Below, piece after piece: positions 27,628 through 36,809 of a stretch of DNA of 64,000 bases (its first letter is position 1; every line of letters begins with the position of its first letter). The DNA is from Gramella sp. KN1008 (GTDB taxonomy: Bacteria > Bacteroidota > Bacteroidia > Flavobacteriales > Flavobacteriaceae): positions 124,001-188,000 of the forward strand of contig NZ_SJDV01000004.1 in NCBI RefSeq assembly GCF_004332155.1. The letters are read 5' to 3'. The notes below the pieces were generated by a model. That model was not told where the DNA came from, ran no database searches, and saw only the letters and a list, made by a program, of their open reading frames with translations. The position numbers and the translations under genes are program-made.

Positions 27628-30453
27628 ATGAACATAAAGGTTATTCTGGTCTTCATGATCATGCTTTCAGGCATGTCAATGAATTCCCAGCAAATCACCA
27701 TCTCAGGTAGGTTTGCAGATGCCTTTACCGAAGTGCCCTTACCACAGGTAAAAGTTTCTTTCGAAAGTTATTTTACAGAAGTTATTTCAGATTCCAATGG
27801 TGAATTCCAGCTGGAGCTGGAAAATATTCAGCCTGCTGAATATGTTTTGAGAATTGACAAAGTTGGCTACCTGCTGAAACGGATTCCCGTTAATATTCAA
27901 ACTGTTGGAAAAGACCTTGGAACAATCCTTCTCCAGCCTGACCCTGCTTTTGAGCAAAATCAACAGGTTAGCATTAGTCTGTCAGATGCCGAATTGCTTT
28001 TGGCCGAAAGTGAATTCGATAATATTTCTGGTATCCTTCAATCCAGCAGGGACGTCTTTTTAAACGCTGTTGCGTTTGATTTTAGTCAGACTTTCTTCCG
28101 TCCACGAGGTCTGGGTTCGGAATATGGAAAAATCCTGATCAATGGTATCGAAATGAACAAACTCTATGACGGTCGCCCCCAATGGAGTAATTGGGGCGGA
28201 CTTAATGATGTGCAGCGAAACCAGGTTTTTACAAATGGAATTGCGGCTAATGATTACCAGTTTGGCGGGTTGGGTGGTACCACTAATATTATTATGCGGG
28301 CATCCAGATATCAGAAGAGCGGCCGGTTATCTTTTGCAGGTTCCAATAGGAGTTATACCGGCCGATTGATGGCAACCTATGCTTCCGGTGAAGAGAAAAA
28401 TAGATGGTATTATGCCCTGTCGGTGGGGCGCCGGTACGCCGCCGAAGGATATATGGATGGAACCATATATGATGCTAACTCTTTGTTTGTTTCTGTCGAA
28501 AAAAAACTGAAAGAAGAACACTCACTTAATTTTAGTGCTTTCTATACACCTAATATCCGGGGGCGCTCAGCGGCTATGACCGAAGAAGTCTTCGAGCTGA
28601 AGGGCAGAACCTATAATCCTTATTGGGGTTATCAGAATGGGGAGATAAGAAATTCCCGCATTCGGGAGACCAAAGAACCGGTTTTGATGTTAAATCATTT
28701 CTGGGCAATTTCAGAAAAGGCTTTATTGAATACCAATCTTTCTTATCAATTTGGGGAAACAGCGAATTCAAGGATAGACTACGGAGGGACCACATTGAAC
28801 ACAGCAAATGGTCAAAATTCCTTTTATGGAGGTGGAGCGAATCCCGATCCTGTTTATTATCAAAAACTGCCTTCATATTTCCTGAGGTTTTCCAACAATC
28901 AGAATTTTGAATCCGCTTATCGTGCTCAGAATGAAATCAACGAAAATGGGCAGCTCGATTGGATTTCACTTTATTCAGCTAATCTAACCGCTGCCGAAAA
29001 TGTTCAGAATACTGTTTATGCACTTGCTGAAGATGTGAATGAGGATTCTCAGTTATCTGCTAATTCTATTCTTAGCCTGGAAATAAGGAAGAATTTAAAA
29101 TTGAACTCTGCCATACGATTCAGCCGACTTCAAAGTCAGAATTATGCAAGGATTAAAGACCTCCTGGGAGGCGATCATTTCCTGGATATAGATATTTTCG
29201 TTCAGGATGAAGTAGGTAATACTCCCGGCCTGGCCGCTCAAAGTGATCTGAAGAATCTTAATCGTCTTGTTACCGAAAATGAACATTACAAGTATAATTA
29301 TAAGATCCAGGCCGAGGAGGCTGAACTGTTTAGTCAGTTACAATGGACGAACCGAAATTGGGAAGCTTATCTGAGTGGAAACCTGGAGGCAATCAGTTAC
29401 CAGAGAACGGGGAACTATCAGAATGGTGTTTTTCCGGATAATTCATTAGGTAATAGCGAAGTTGCCGAATTTCTAAATTTCGGGATTAAATCTGGAGCTG
29501 TTTACAAAATATCAGGCAGACAAAATATTGAAGTAAATGCAGGATATTTTCACAAGGCTCCCGGTATTAGGAATGCATTTTTAAATCCAAGACAAAACAA
29601 TTTTCTGGTTCCTGATCTGGATAAAGAAAGGATAATGACAGGCGATGTTTCATATCGCTATCGTTCTTCATTGCTGAATTTCCGATTAACCGGGTACTAT
29701 ACGGAAATCTCAGATATCACAGAAGTTTCCTATTATTTTGCTGACGGACTTTCAGGTCTGGAAAGGGAAAATACTACTGCTTTTGTACAGGAAGTTTTGA
29801 GCGGTATGGACAAGCGATACTATGGTCTCGAATTAGGGGCGGAATCCCAAATAACTTCGACGATCAAGATCAAATCGGCACTGGCCCTTGGCGAATATAT
29901 CCATTCCAACAATCCCAGTCTGACCTTAAGTTCTTCGACATTCTCTTCAAATCTCGATTACGGGAAAGCCTATTTAAAGAATTATCATCTCCCCGGCGGA
30001 CCCCAGACCGCAGCTCAAATTGGATTCGAATATCGTGATCCGGATTTCTGGTGGTTCGGCACAACACTCAACTATTTTTCGAATGCATTCATAGATATAA
30101 ATCCGTTAACCAGAACTGCAAATTTCCAGAGGGATTATGACGGTTTAGCCTTGCTGGAATATGATCCCGTGACTGCGTCAGAACTTCTGAAACAGGAGAA
30201 ATTTAATGATTATCTCCTGGTGAATGCTGTAGGAGGTAAATCCTGGAGGATCAGGGATAAATATCTGGGAACTTTTATCAGTCTTAATAATATTTTCAAT
30301 GTGCTTTATAAAAGTGGAGGTTATGAGCAGGGGAGGAATGCAAATTACCGGAGTTTGAAAGAAGATATGAGCAGAGAGCTGCCACTTTTCGCTCCTAAAT
30401 ACTGGTACGGTCAGGGGACTACCTTTTTCGCAAATGTTTATTTAAGATTTTAA
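27628..30453 (+). CDS. TonB-dependent receptor with carboxypeptidase-regulatory domain, nuclease-linked
   Basis: 941 residues with an N-terminal signal (IKVILVFMIMLSGMSMNSQ), a CarboxypepD_reg-like domain (about 22-105: SGRFADAFTEVPLPQVKV, DSNGEFQL), a plug segment (FFRPRGLGSEYGKILINGIEMNK, GGLGGTTNI) and a barrel ending in FANVYLRF. A classic TonB box is not obvious. It is followed after 4 bp by a DUF5689 surface lipoprotein and lies opposite an EEP nuclease. The combination resembles the conserved flavobacterial extracellular nuclease locus, so uptake of nucleotides, phosphate-containing fragments or DNA is the best inference. Confidence 0.92.
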   Translation: MNIKVILVFMIMLSGMSMNSQQITISGRFADAFTEVPLPQVKVSFESYFTEVISDSNGEFQLELENIQPAEYVLRIDKVGYLLKRIPVNIQTVGKDLGTILLQPDPAFEQNQQVSISLSDAELLLAESEFDNISGILQSSRDVFLNAVAFDFSQTFFRPRGLGSEYGKILINGIEMNKLYDGRPQWSNWGGLNDVQRNQVFTNGIAANDYQFGGLGGTTNIIMRASRYQKSGRLSFAGSNRSYTGRLMATYASGEEKNRWYYALSVGRRYAAEGYMDGTIYDANSLFVSVEKKLKEEHSLNFSAFYTPNIRGRSAAMTEEVFELKGRTYNPYWGYQNGEIRNSRIRETKEPVLMLNHFWAISEKALLNTNLSYQFGETANSRIDYGGTTLNTANGQNSFYGGGANPDPVYYQKLPSYFLRFSNNQNFESAYRAQNEINENGQLDWISLYSANLTAAENVQNTVYALAEDVNEDSQLSANSILSLEIRKNLKLNSAIRFSRLQSQNYARIKDLLGGDHFLDIDIFVQDEVGNTPGLAAQSDLKNLNRLVTENEHYKYNYKIQAEEAELFSQLQWTNRNWEAYLSGNLEAISYQRTGNYQNGVFPDNSLGNSEVAEFLNFGIKSGAVYKISGRQNIEVNAGYFHKAPGIRNAFLNPRQNNFLVPDLDKERIMTGDVSYRYRSSLLNFRLTGYYTEISDITEVSYYFADGLSGLERENTTAFVQEVLSGMDKRYYGLELGAESQITSTIKIKSALALGEYIHSNNPSLTLSSSTFSSNLDYGKAYLKNYHLPGGPQTAAQIGFEYRDPDFWWFGTTLNYFSNAFIDINPLTRTANFQRDYDGLALLEYDPVTASELLKQEKFNDYLLVNAVGGKSWRIRDKYLGTFISLNNIFNVLYKSGGYEQGRNANYRSLKEDMSRELPLFAPKYWYGQGTTFFANVYLRF

Positions 30454-30457
30454 GCAG

Positions 30458-31843
30458 ATGAATATGAAGATTTTTAAAACAGGAATGTTATTGATCTTAC
30501 TGGCTGGTTTTGGTTGTGTGAAGACCGATGATTTTGAATTGCCTGAACTGGATAAGGTGCAGGTAGAGATCAATGGAAATCTTACCAGTATAGAAGCGGT
30601 AAAAGGTAATTATAATTTCAGTACCGGACAGATCTATACCTTTCATGGAACTAATACCTGGTTTTCCGGGTACGTTATCTCTGATGATTCAGGTGGGAAT
30701 TTCTATAAGGAATTGATCATTCAGGATAAGCCATCCAATCCTGTTTCCGGGATTCAGCTTCTTCTTGATCATAATTCTCTTTTTGAAACCTTCAATTTTG
30801 GAAGAAAGGTATATGTAAAGCTAGATGGGCTAAGCCTTTGGTATAATAATGGGGTTTTACAATTAGGAATTCAGAACAGGGGAGACGTTGTGGTAATTCC
30901 TAATTCCCTTATCGATGACCATGTGATCCGGACTGAAGAGACTTCTGAGATAACCCCCATTCCAATTAAAATTTCTGATTTCTCTTCGGAAATGAAGAAC
31001 CTCTACATAAAATTAGAGAATGTTCAGTTTGACCGCAATCTGGTAAAAGAAGATCAAGTCTATTCATTTGCTTCCAATCCTGCTGACCAGTATGACGGAG
31101 AACGACAACTTGAAAGTTGTGAAACAGGAGAGACCGTTTTATTAAGTACGAGTTCCTTCTCAAATTTTAAATCCCTCCTGATTCCCGAGGGTTCGGGAAG
31201 TGTAGAAGGAATTTTGACCCGTGATTTTTTTGATGAACATTATGTGATTATGGTAAATTCTCCCGATAAGTTAGATATGAACGCTTCCCGTTGTGATCCG
31301 GTTTATCTTGATTGCGGAGAAAATTTAACTGAAGGTTCAAAAATCATATTCGAAGAGAATTTCGAAGGAGTTACTTCCAATACGATACTTAATTCACGGC
31401 GCTGGATCAATGAAAATGTAAGTGGAGGTGAGGTGAAATTCAAACCAACACTTTCGGCCGGTAATCGACTATTAAGGATCTCTGCCTATAATACAATAGA
31501 AAGTCCGCTTGAAGCCTGGCTGGTGACTCCGCTTATCAATCTGGATAGTTCAGTTGATGAAGTGCTCAGTTTTGATATCATGTCGTCTTATGATAAAGGT
31601 CTGTTGATGGAAGTCTTTGTGACAACCAGTTTCACGGGTGATCCTCTCACTACAGAATGGACCCAGCTGGATGCTGATATTCCTCTTGGGCCTTCAGGTA
31701 GTAATTCCCGGGTTTTTACAAGATCTAAAATTGATATTTCATGCCTTGATGGTAAGGTCTGGATAGCTTTCAGGTACCTGGGCTCGGCACCGGATAAGAC
31801 TACGACTTATGACCTGGATAATGTCAGGGTAACAGGGGATTAG
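30458..31843 (+). CDS. DUF5689-domain lipoprotein with choice-of-anchor/MAM-like C-terminus
   Basis: 461 residues. Lipoprotein signal KIFKTGMLLILLAGFGC with a clear lipobox, so it is membrane-anchored and probably surface-exposed. Residues ~25-270 match DUF5689 (TWFSGYVISDDSGGNFYKEL, GRKVYVKLDGLSLWYNNGV). Residues ~295-460 form a choice-of-anchor-J-like jelly roll (FEENFEGV, WLVTPLINLDSS, DLDNVRV). It lies 4 bp after the TonB receptor and is likely its accessory lipoprotein. DUF5689 proteins often precede or follow EEP nucleases. The molecular function is not known. Confidence 0.88.
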   Translation: MNMKIFKTGMLLILLAGFGCVKTDDFELPELDKVQVEINGNLTSIEAVKGNYNFSTGQIYTFHGTNTWFSGYVISDDSGGNFYKELIIQDKPSNPVSGIQLLLDHNSLFETFNFGRKVYVKLDGLSLWYNNGVLQLGIQNRGDVVVIPNSLIDDHVIRTEETSEITPIPIKISDFSSEMKNLYIKLENVQFDRNLVKEDQVYSFASNPADQYDGERQLESCETGETVLLSTSSFSNFKSLLIPEGSGSVEGILTRDFFDEHYVIMVNSPDKLDMNASRCDPVYLDCGENLTEGSKIIFEENFEGVTSNTILNSRRWINENVSGGEVKFKPTLSAGNRLLRISAYNTIESPLEAWLVTPLINLDSSVDEVLSFDIMSSYDKGLLMEVFVTTSFTGDPLTTEWTQLDADIPLGPSGSNSRVFTRSKIDISCLDGKVWIAFRYLGSAPDKTTTYDLDNVRVTGD

Positions 31844-31855
31844 ATTTATTTCGTC

Positions 31856-31918
31856 ACCCTGAACTTGGTTCAGGGTTTCGTAATATATTTTTAAAAGATG
31901 CTGAAACAAGTTCAGCAT
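31856..31918. repeat. Inverted pair of REP-like palindromes between convergent genes
   Basis: The first palindrome has arms ACCCTGAAC (31856-31864) and GTTCAGGGT (31868-31876) around TTG. The second has arms ATGCTGAA (31898-31905) and TTCAGCAT (31911-31918) around ACAAG. The second read on the minus strand has the same core CTGAACTTGtTTCAG as the first on the plus strand, so they are two copies in inverted orientation. They occupy the 85-bp gap between the DUF5689 gene and mfd and may end transcription from both sides. Confidence 0.75.
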
Positions 31919-31928
31919 GAAGAAGAAT

Positions 31929-34900
31929 TTAACTAATCTTCTCTTCTTCATTCTTCTCCCTAAAATCCAGTGGTTTTAATACTTTCAGCGCTTTTTCTAC
32001 AGAGGTGATTCTATCAAAAGTCAGTAATAGACGCAGACCATTCCTGGTTTGTTTTTCCTTCATCTGGCAGGTTTGTGAATGCGACTGAACATACTGGAGA
32101 ATTCTGGTGAAATTCTGTGTCTGGTAGAACCTTGATTTCTGATCGGAAATAAAATAACCTACCAGTTTCCCTTTTTTCATTACGATCTTTTCAAGACCCA
32201 TATGTGAGGCGATCCACTTTAATCGCACCGAATTGAGAAGGTCTACCGCTTGTACTGGTAATTCTCCAAACCTGTCTACAAGCTCTTCTTCGAATTTCTG
32301 AAGTTCTTCTTCATTCTTAAGCTCGTTCAGTTTGGTATATAAATTAAGCCTTTCCGTGATATTGTTGATGTAGTCATCAGGGAAGAGTAGCTCAAAATCA
32401 GTGTCGATCTGGGTGTCTTTTACAAAATCCTTATGCTCCAGGTCTTCAGTTTCAGCATACAGGTCCCTGAATTCGTTCTCTTTTAATTCTTCTATCGCTT
32501 CGTTAAGGATCTTCTGATAAGTGTCAAACCCAATATCGTTTATAAAACCGCTCTGTTCGCCCCCTAAGAGATCTCCTGCGCCCCTTATTTCCAGGTCCTT
32601 CATCGCTATATTGAATCCACTGCCCAGTTCTGAGAACTGTTCCAAAGCTGTGATACGCTTTCTGGCATCTTCAGTCATTGCCGAGTATGGCGGAGTGATA
32701 AAATAGCAGAATGCCTTTTTGTTACTTCGACCTACGCGGCCACGCATCTGGTGAAGATCAGAAAGCCCGAAATTGTTGGCGTTATTGATAAAAATCGTAT
32801 TCGCTTCTGAAACATCAAGTCCGCTTTCCACGATAGTGGTTGATACAAGAACATCAAACTCACCATTTATAAAGCTTAACATCAATTTCTCCAGTTTTTT
32901 TCCTTCCATCTGGCCATGACCCACTCCTATTTTTGCATCGGGCACCAGTCGCTGGATCATTCCTGCAACTTCCTTGATGTTCTCCACCCTGTTATGGATA
33001 AAGAATACCTGCCCTCCACGCTGAATTTCGTAAGAAATGGCATCCCTTATTATCTCCTCTGAAAATCTTATGACATGGCTCTCTATAGGATATCTGTTAG
33101 GCGGGGGTGTTGTAATCGTTGAAAGGTCACGGGCAGCCATTAAACTGAACTGCAAAGTCCTTGGAATAGGCGTTGCAGTAAGGGTTAAAGTGTCCACGTT
33201 TTCACGGATGGTCTTAAGCTTGTCTTTTACGGAAACTCCAAATTTCTGTTCCTCATCAACTATCAGAAGCCCCAAATCCTTGAATTTAACCGATTTGTTA
33301 ACGAGTTGATGTGTCCCTATGATTATGTCTACTTTTCCATTTTCCAGATCCTGAAGGGTCTCTCTACGTTCTTTAGTTGTTCTGAAACGGTTCAGGTAGT
33401 CTGTCCTAACCGGGAAATCCTTGAGCCTTTCTGTAAATGTTTGATGATGCTGAAACGCGAGAATGGTGGTTGGTACCAGTACGGCCACCTGTTTTCCGTT
33501 ATCAACGGCCTTGAAAGCGGCACGAATAGCAACTTCAGTCTTGCCAAAACCTACATCACCACAAACCAGGCGGTCCATGGGGCGTTCACTTTCCATATCT
33601 TTTTTTACGGCTTCGGTTGCGGAACTTTGATCGGGAGTATCTTCATACATGAAAGAGGCTTCCAGCTCATGCTGTAAGTAGGAGTCCGGATCATATTTGA
33701 AGCCTTTTTCGAGTCGCCGTTTGGCATAAAGCTTTATAAGGTCGTAAGCGATATGTTTTACCCTTGCTTTGGTCTTTTTCTTAAGGTTCTTCCAGGCACT
33801 GCTTCCAAGTTTATAGATCTTGGGAGGTTTTCCATCTTTTCCATTGAATTTGGAGATCTTGTGCAGGGAATGAATACTTAAATAAAGTATATCGCGTTCG
33901 CCGTAAATAAGCTTAATGGCTTCCTGTTTTTTTCCTTCTACATCTATCTTCTGAAGGCCGCCAAATTTCCCGATCCCATGGTCTATATGGGTTACATAAT
34001 CCCCAACTTCAAGATTGGTAAGTTCTTTAAGAGTGATGGCCTGCTTCTTGGCATAACCGTTCTTTAGATGGAATTTGTGATATCGTTCAAAGATCTGATG
34101 GTCGGTGTAGCAAACCGTTTTTGAATCTTCATCAATAAATCCCTGATACATTGAGAATACCGGGGTATGATATTTCACTTCCTGTACCTGATCGTCAAAG
34201 ATATCATGGAACCTTTTGGCCTGCTGTTCACTTACGCAGCAAATAAAATTAGTATAGCCGGATTCCTGGTTTTCAATAAGGTCGTTAATAAGCAGATCGA
34301 ACTGCTTGTTAAAGGAAGGTTGCGGCTTGGTGTTGAAGGCTATCTGTTTCTTCGGATTAAGGTAAGCCTGTGTGCTAAGCTCAACGGCAGTGTATTCCAG
34401 CAATTGTTTTTTAAGTAATTCGGCATTACAGAACAATTCCCTGGGCTCACTGTGTTTTACTTCTTTTGACAGTTCTTTGAATGCTTCTTCAGCCTTTTTG
34501 AAAAGCTTATCTGTTTGCCCCGAAAGAAGGTCCAGATTCTTGATGAATATTACCGTTTTGGCTGAAATATATTTTAAAAAGCTCTCCCTTATTTCATCCA
34601 GATGCTTGTTTTCCACATTAGGCATCACAGAGATCTTCTTCTTTTTGTCCGTGGAAAGCTGGGTTTCTACATCGAAAGTCCGGATGCTGTCCACTTCATC
34701 TCCAAAGAACTCTATCCTATAAGGTTCGTCGTGGCTGAAGGAGAAAACATCAATTATACCTCCGCGAACCGAAAATTCTCCCGGCTCCGTTACAAAATCC
34801 ACTCTTTTGAACTGGTATTCAAACAGGACCTCGTTTATAAAATCGATTGAAAGTTCATCGCCAACAGCAATCTTTAAGGTGCTTCGGTCAAGTTCTTTTC

Positions 34901-35312
34901 GCGTGACCACCTTTTCAAAAAGCGCATCGGGATAGGTTACGATGATCGCGGGTTTCTTTCGGGAGTTGATGCGGTTAAGCACTTCAGCCCTTAACAGAAC
35001 ATTGGCGTTATCGGTTTCCTCGATCTGGTATGGTCTTCTATAGCTTCCGGGATAAAAAAGCACATTTTTATCTCCTACAAGCTGTTCCAGGTCATTCAGG
35101 TAATAGGCAGCCTCCTCCTTATCATTAAATATCAGTAGGAAAGGGTGATCAGCCTCTTTAAAGGCATTTGAAATAACAAAAGAAAGTGCTGATCCAACCA
35201 GACCTTTCAGGTGTAATTTTTCAGCTTTATTTTCAGAATGGGAAATAGCGTTCTGCAATTCCTGCTGCAGCGGGGATTGTGCAAAACTTTTGGCGATAAG
35301 ATTTATACTCAT
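31929..35312 (-). CDS. mfd: Transcription-repair coupling factor
   Basis: 1127 residues, the usual Mfd length. In order: UvrB-homology region with VTEPGEFSVRGGIIDVF near residue 180; RNA polymerase-interaction domain with YVTHIDHGIGKFGG near 440; translocase motif I GDVGFGKTEVA near 585; DEEQ motif II near 685; motif VI QMRGRVGRS; and a C-terminal TRCF domain. It removes RNA polymerase stalled at DNA damage and recruits UvrA for excision. The start at 35312 lies only 5 bp from a consensus -7 element, so the mRNA may be almost leaderless. Confidence 0.97.
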   Translation of the reverse strand: MSINLIAKSFAQSPLQQELQNAISHSENKAEKLHLKGLVGSALSFVISNAFKEADHPFLLIFNDKEEAAYYLNDLEQLVGDKNVLFYPGSYRRPYQIEETDNANVLLRAEVLNRINSRKKPAIIVTYPDALFEKVVTRKELDRSTLKIAVGDELSIDFINEVLFEYQFKRVDFVTEPGEFSVRGGIIDVFSFSHDEPYRIEFFGDEVDSIRTFDVETQLSTDKKKKISVMPNVENKHLDEIRESFLKYISAKTVIFIKNLDLLSGQTDKLFKKAEEAFKELSKEVKHSEPRELFCNAELLKKQLLEYTAVELSTQAYLNPKKQIAFNTKPQPSFNKQFDLLINDLIENQESGYTNFICCVSEQQAKRFHDIFDDQVQEVKYHTPVFSMYQGFIDEDSKTVCYTDHQIFERYHKFHLKNGYAKKQAITLKELTNLEVGDYVTHIDHGIGKFGGLQKIDVEGKKQEAIKLIYGERDILYLSIHSLHKISKFNGKDGKPPKIYKLGSSAWKNLKKKTKARVKHIAYDLIKLYAKRRLEKGFKYDPDSYLQHELEASFMYEDTPDQSSATEAVKKDMESERPMDRLVCGDVGFGKTEVAIRAAFKAVDNGKQVAVLVPTTILAFQHHQTFTERLKDFPVRTDYLNRFRTTKERRETLQDLENGKVDIIIGTHQLVNKSVKFKDLGLLIVDEEQKFGVSVKDKLKTIRENVDTLTLTATPIPRTLQFSLMAARDLSTITTPPPNRYPIESHVIRFSEEIIRDAISYEIQRGGQVFFIHNRVENIKEVAGMIQRLVPDAKIGVGHGQMEGKKLEKLMLSFINGEFDVLVSTTIVESGLDVSEANTIFINNANNFGLSDLHQMRGRVGRSNKKAFCYFITPPYSAMTEDARKRITALEQFSELGSGFNIAMKDLEIRGAGDLLGGEQSGFINDIGFDTYQKILNEAIEELKENEFRDLYAETEDLEHKDFVKDTQIDTDFELLFPDDYINNITERLNLYTKLNELKNEEELQKFEEELVDRFGELPVQAVDLLNSVRLKWIASHMGLEKIVMKKGKLVGYFISDQKSRFYQTQNFTRILQYVQSHSQTCQMKEKQTRNGLRLLLTFDRITSVEKALKVLKPLDFREKNEEEKIS

Positions 35313-35317
35313 TGCCG

Positions 35318-35348
35318 CAAAGATAATTTCATACTCAAAGCCTTACAA
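35318..35348 (-). promoter_or_regulatory. Promoter of mfd
   Basis: On the minus strand TTG (35348-35346) is followed after exactly 20 bp by TATCTTTG (35325-35318), then CGGCA and the ATG. Both elements and their spacing fit the Bacteroidota consensus. Transcription would start at or within a few bases of the start codon. Confidence 0.55.
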
Positions 35349-35453
35349 CCGAAAAATTCATTTTTAACGATTATATAGCATTTTTGAATTTTACCATTTC
35401 TCTAACGCAGAATCTTTGATAGGATGAGTACATTCATCAGAAACACTGCAATT

Positions 35454-36809
35454 ATGGGGATTGAACAATTCGATGTTTTTGTAATAGGTACCGGTACCGC
35501 AGGGAAAAGTGTCGCCAGGGAATGTGTGAAAGAAGGTTTGAGGGTAGCAATTGCCGATAAACGTGAATTTGGAGGAACCTGTGCTAATCGTGGTTGTGAT
35601 CCTAAAAAAGTTCTGCTGGGACTTACAGAGATCATTCACCGGGCCGAAAAAATGAAAGGTAAAGGTGTAACAAAAATGCCCGAAGTAAGCTGGAGCGATC
35701 TAATGGAATTCAAAAACACCTTTACCGGGGCAGTTCCCGCAGCCACAGAGAATGATCTGGAAGCCCTTGGAATAAAAATGTACCATCAGTCACCAAAATT
35801 TCTGGATGAGAATACGTTGTCTGTAGAAGGTAAAACGGTGAAGGCGAAAAAGATCGTTATTGCTACAGGTAATAAAGCATTGGAGTTGCCAATACCGGGC
35901 CGTGACCTCCCTATAATTAGTGATGATTTTCTTGAACTGGAAGAATTGCCCGATAGCATGATCTTTATTGGTGCTGGATACATCGGGATGGAATTTGCCC
36001 ATATTGCTGCCAGATTCGGGGTGGATGTTACAATGATTGATGCTGAATCCAGGCCTCTTAATAATTTTGATGAGGATATGGTGGAATATCTGCAAAAGGC
36101 TTCAGAAGATCTGGGAATAAAGTTCATATTTAATGCACAGGTAAAGGAGATAGAGAAATTGCAGACCAACTACAGGGTGAAAGCCGACCGTCAAGGAAAG
36201 GAAATATCGGTTAAGGCCAAACTGGTGGTTAACGCTGCCGGCCGCGTTCCCTCTATTGATGAGCTTGATCTGGAAAAGGGAAATGTGGACTTTTCAAAAA
36301 AGGGGGTTATTGTTAATGAACATCTGCAAAGCCCTTCAAATAAAAATGTGTATGCATGCGGAGATGTTTCAGCAAGTGAAGGCTTACCCCTAACTCCTTT
36401 ATCCTCCCAGGAGGCACGAATAGTGGCCGCCAATATTCTGAATAAGAACCGGGATAAAACCGTGGATTTTCCTCCGCAACCATCGGTGGTATTTACTCTT
36501 CCTAACCTTGCTTCCGTAGGGCTCAATGAAAGGCAGGCCAGAGAAAAGGCTTATGATTTTGTGGTAGAAATGAAAAATGCTCCCGAATGGTTCAATGCCA
36601 AGCGAATCAATGACGATTATTATGCCTATAAGACCCTTGTTGATAAAAAAACAGGCCTTATCCTTGGAGCACACCTCGTAAGTGCCGAAGCGAGTGAAAT
36701 GATCAATATGTTCGTAATGGCCATGTGCGGAAAACTGGATTGTGAAACCTTAAAAAGGATGATTTTTACTTACCCAAGCTGGGCAGGGGATATCAAGTTT
36801 ATGGTCTAG
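35454..36809 (+). CDS. FAD/NAD(P)-dependent disulfide oxidoreductase (glutathione/dihydrolipoamide reductase-like)
   Basis: 451 residues from ATG 35454, chosen over an in-frame ATG 10 codons upstream because the FAD dinucleotide-binding start (FDVFVIGTGTAG) then lies at the normal distance. The redox-active pair is Cys43 and Cys48 in GGTCANRGCDPKK. The second dinucleotide motif is FIGAGYIGMEFA and the FAD motif is NVYACGDVS. The C-terminus ends FTYPSWAGDIKFMV, where true glutathione or lipoamide reductases have a catalytic HPT...E; the His is Tyr here. The substrate is therefore uncertain; it could be a low-molecular thiol, a quinone or a metal. Confidence 0.9.
   Translation: MGIEQFDVFVIGTGTAGKSVARECVKEGLRVAIADKREFGGTCANRGCDPKKVLLGLTEIIHRAEKMKGKGVTKMPEVSWSDLMEFKNTFTGAVPAATENDLEALGIKMYHQSPKFLDENTLSVEGKTVKAKKIVIATGNKALELPIPGRDLPIISDDFLELEELPDSMIFIGAGYIGMEFAHIAARFGVDVTMIDAESRPLNNFDEDMVEYLQKASEDLGIKFIFNAQVKEIEKLQTNYRVKADRQGKEISVKAKLVVNAAGRVPSIDELDLEKGNVDFSKKGVIVNEHLQSPSNKNVYACGDVSASEGLPLTPLSSQEARIVAANILNKNRDKTVDFPPQPSVVFTLPNLASVGLNERQAREKAYDFVVEMKNAPEWFNAKRINDDYYAYKTLVDKKTGLILGAHLVSAEASEMINMFVMAMCGKLDCETLKRMIFTYPSWAGDIKFMV

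Noticed and set aside
22973..30453. Polysaccharide-utilisation locus (SusC/SusD system)
   Set aside because: The two receptors have SusC-like N-domains, but there is no SusD homologue, glycoside hydrolase cluster or hybrid sensor nearby.
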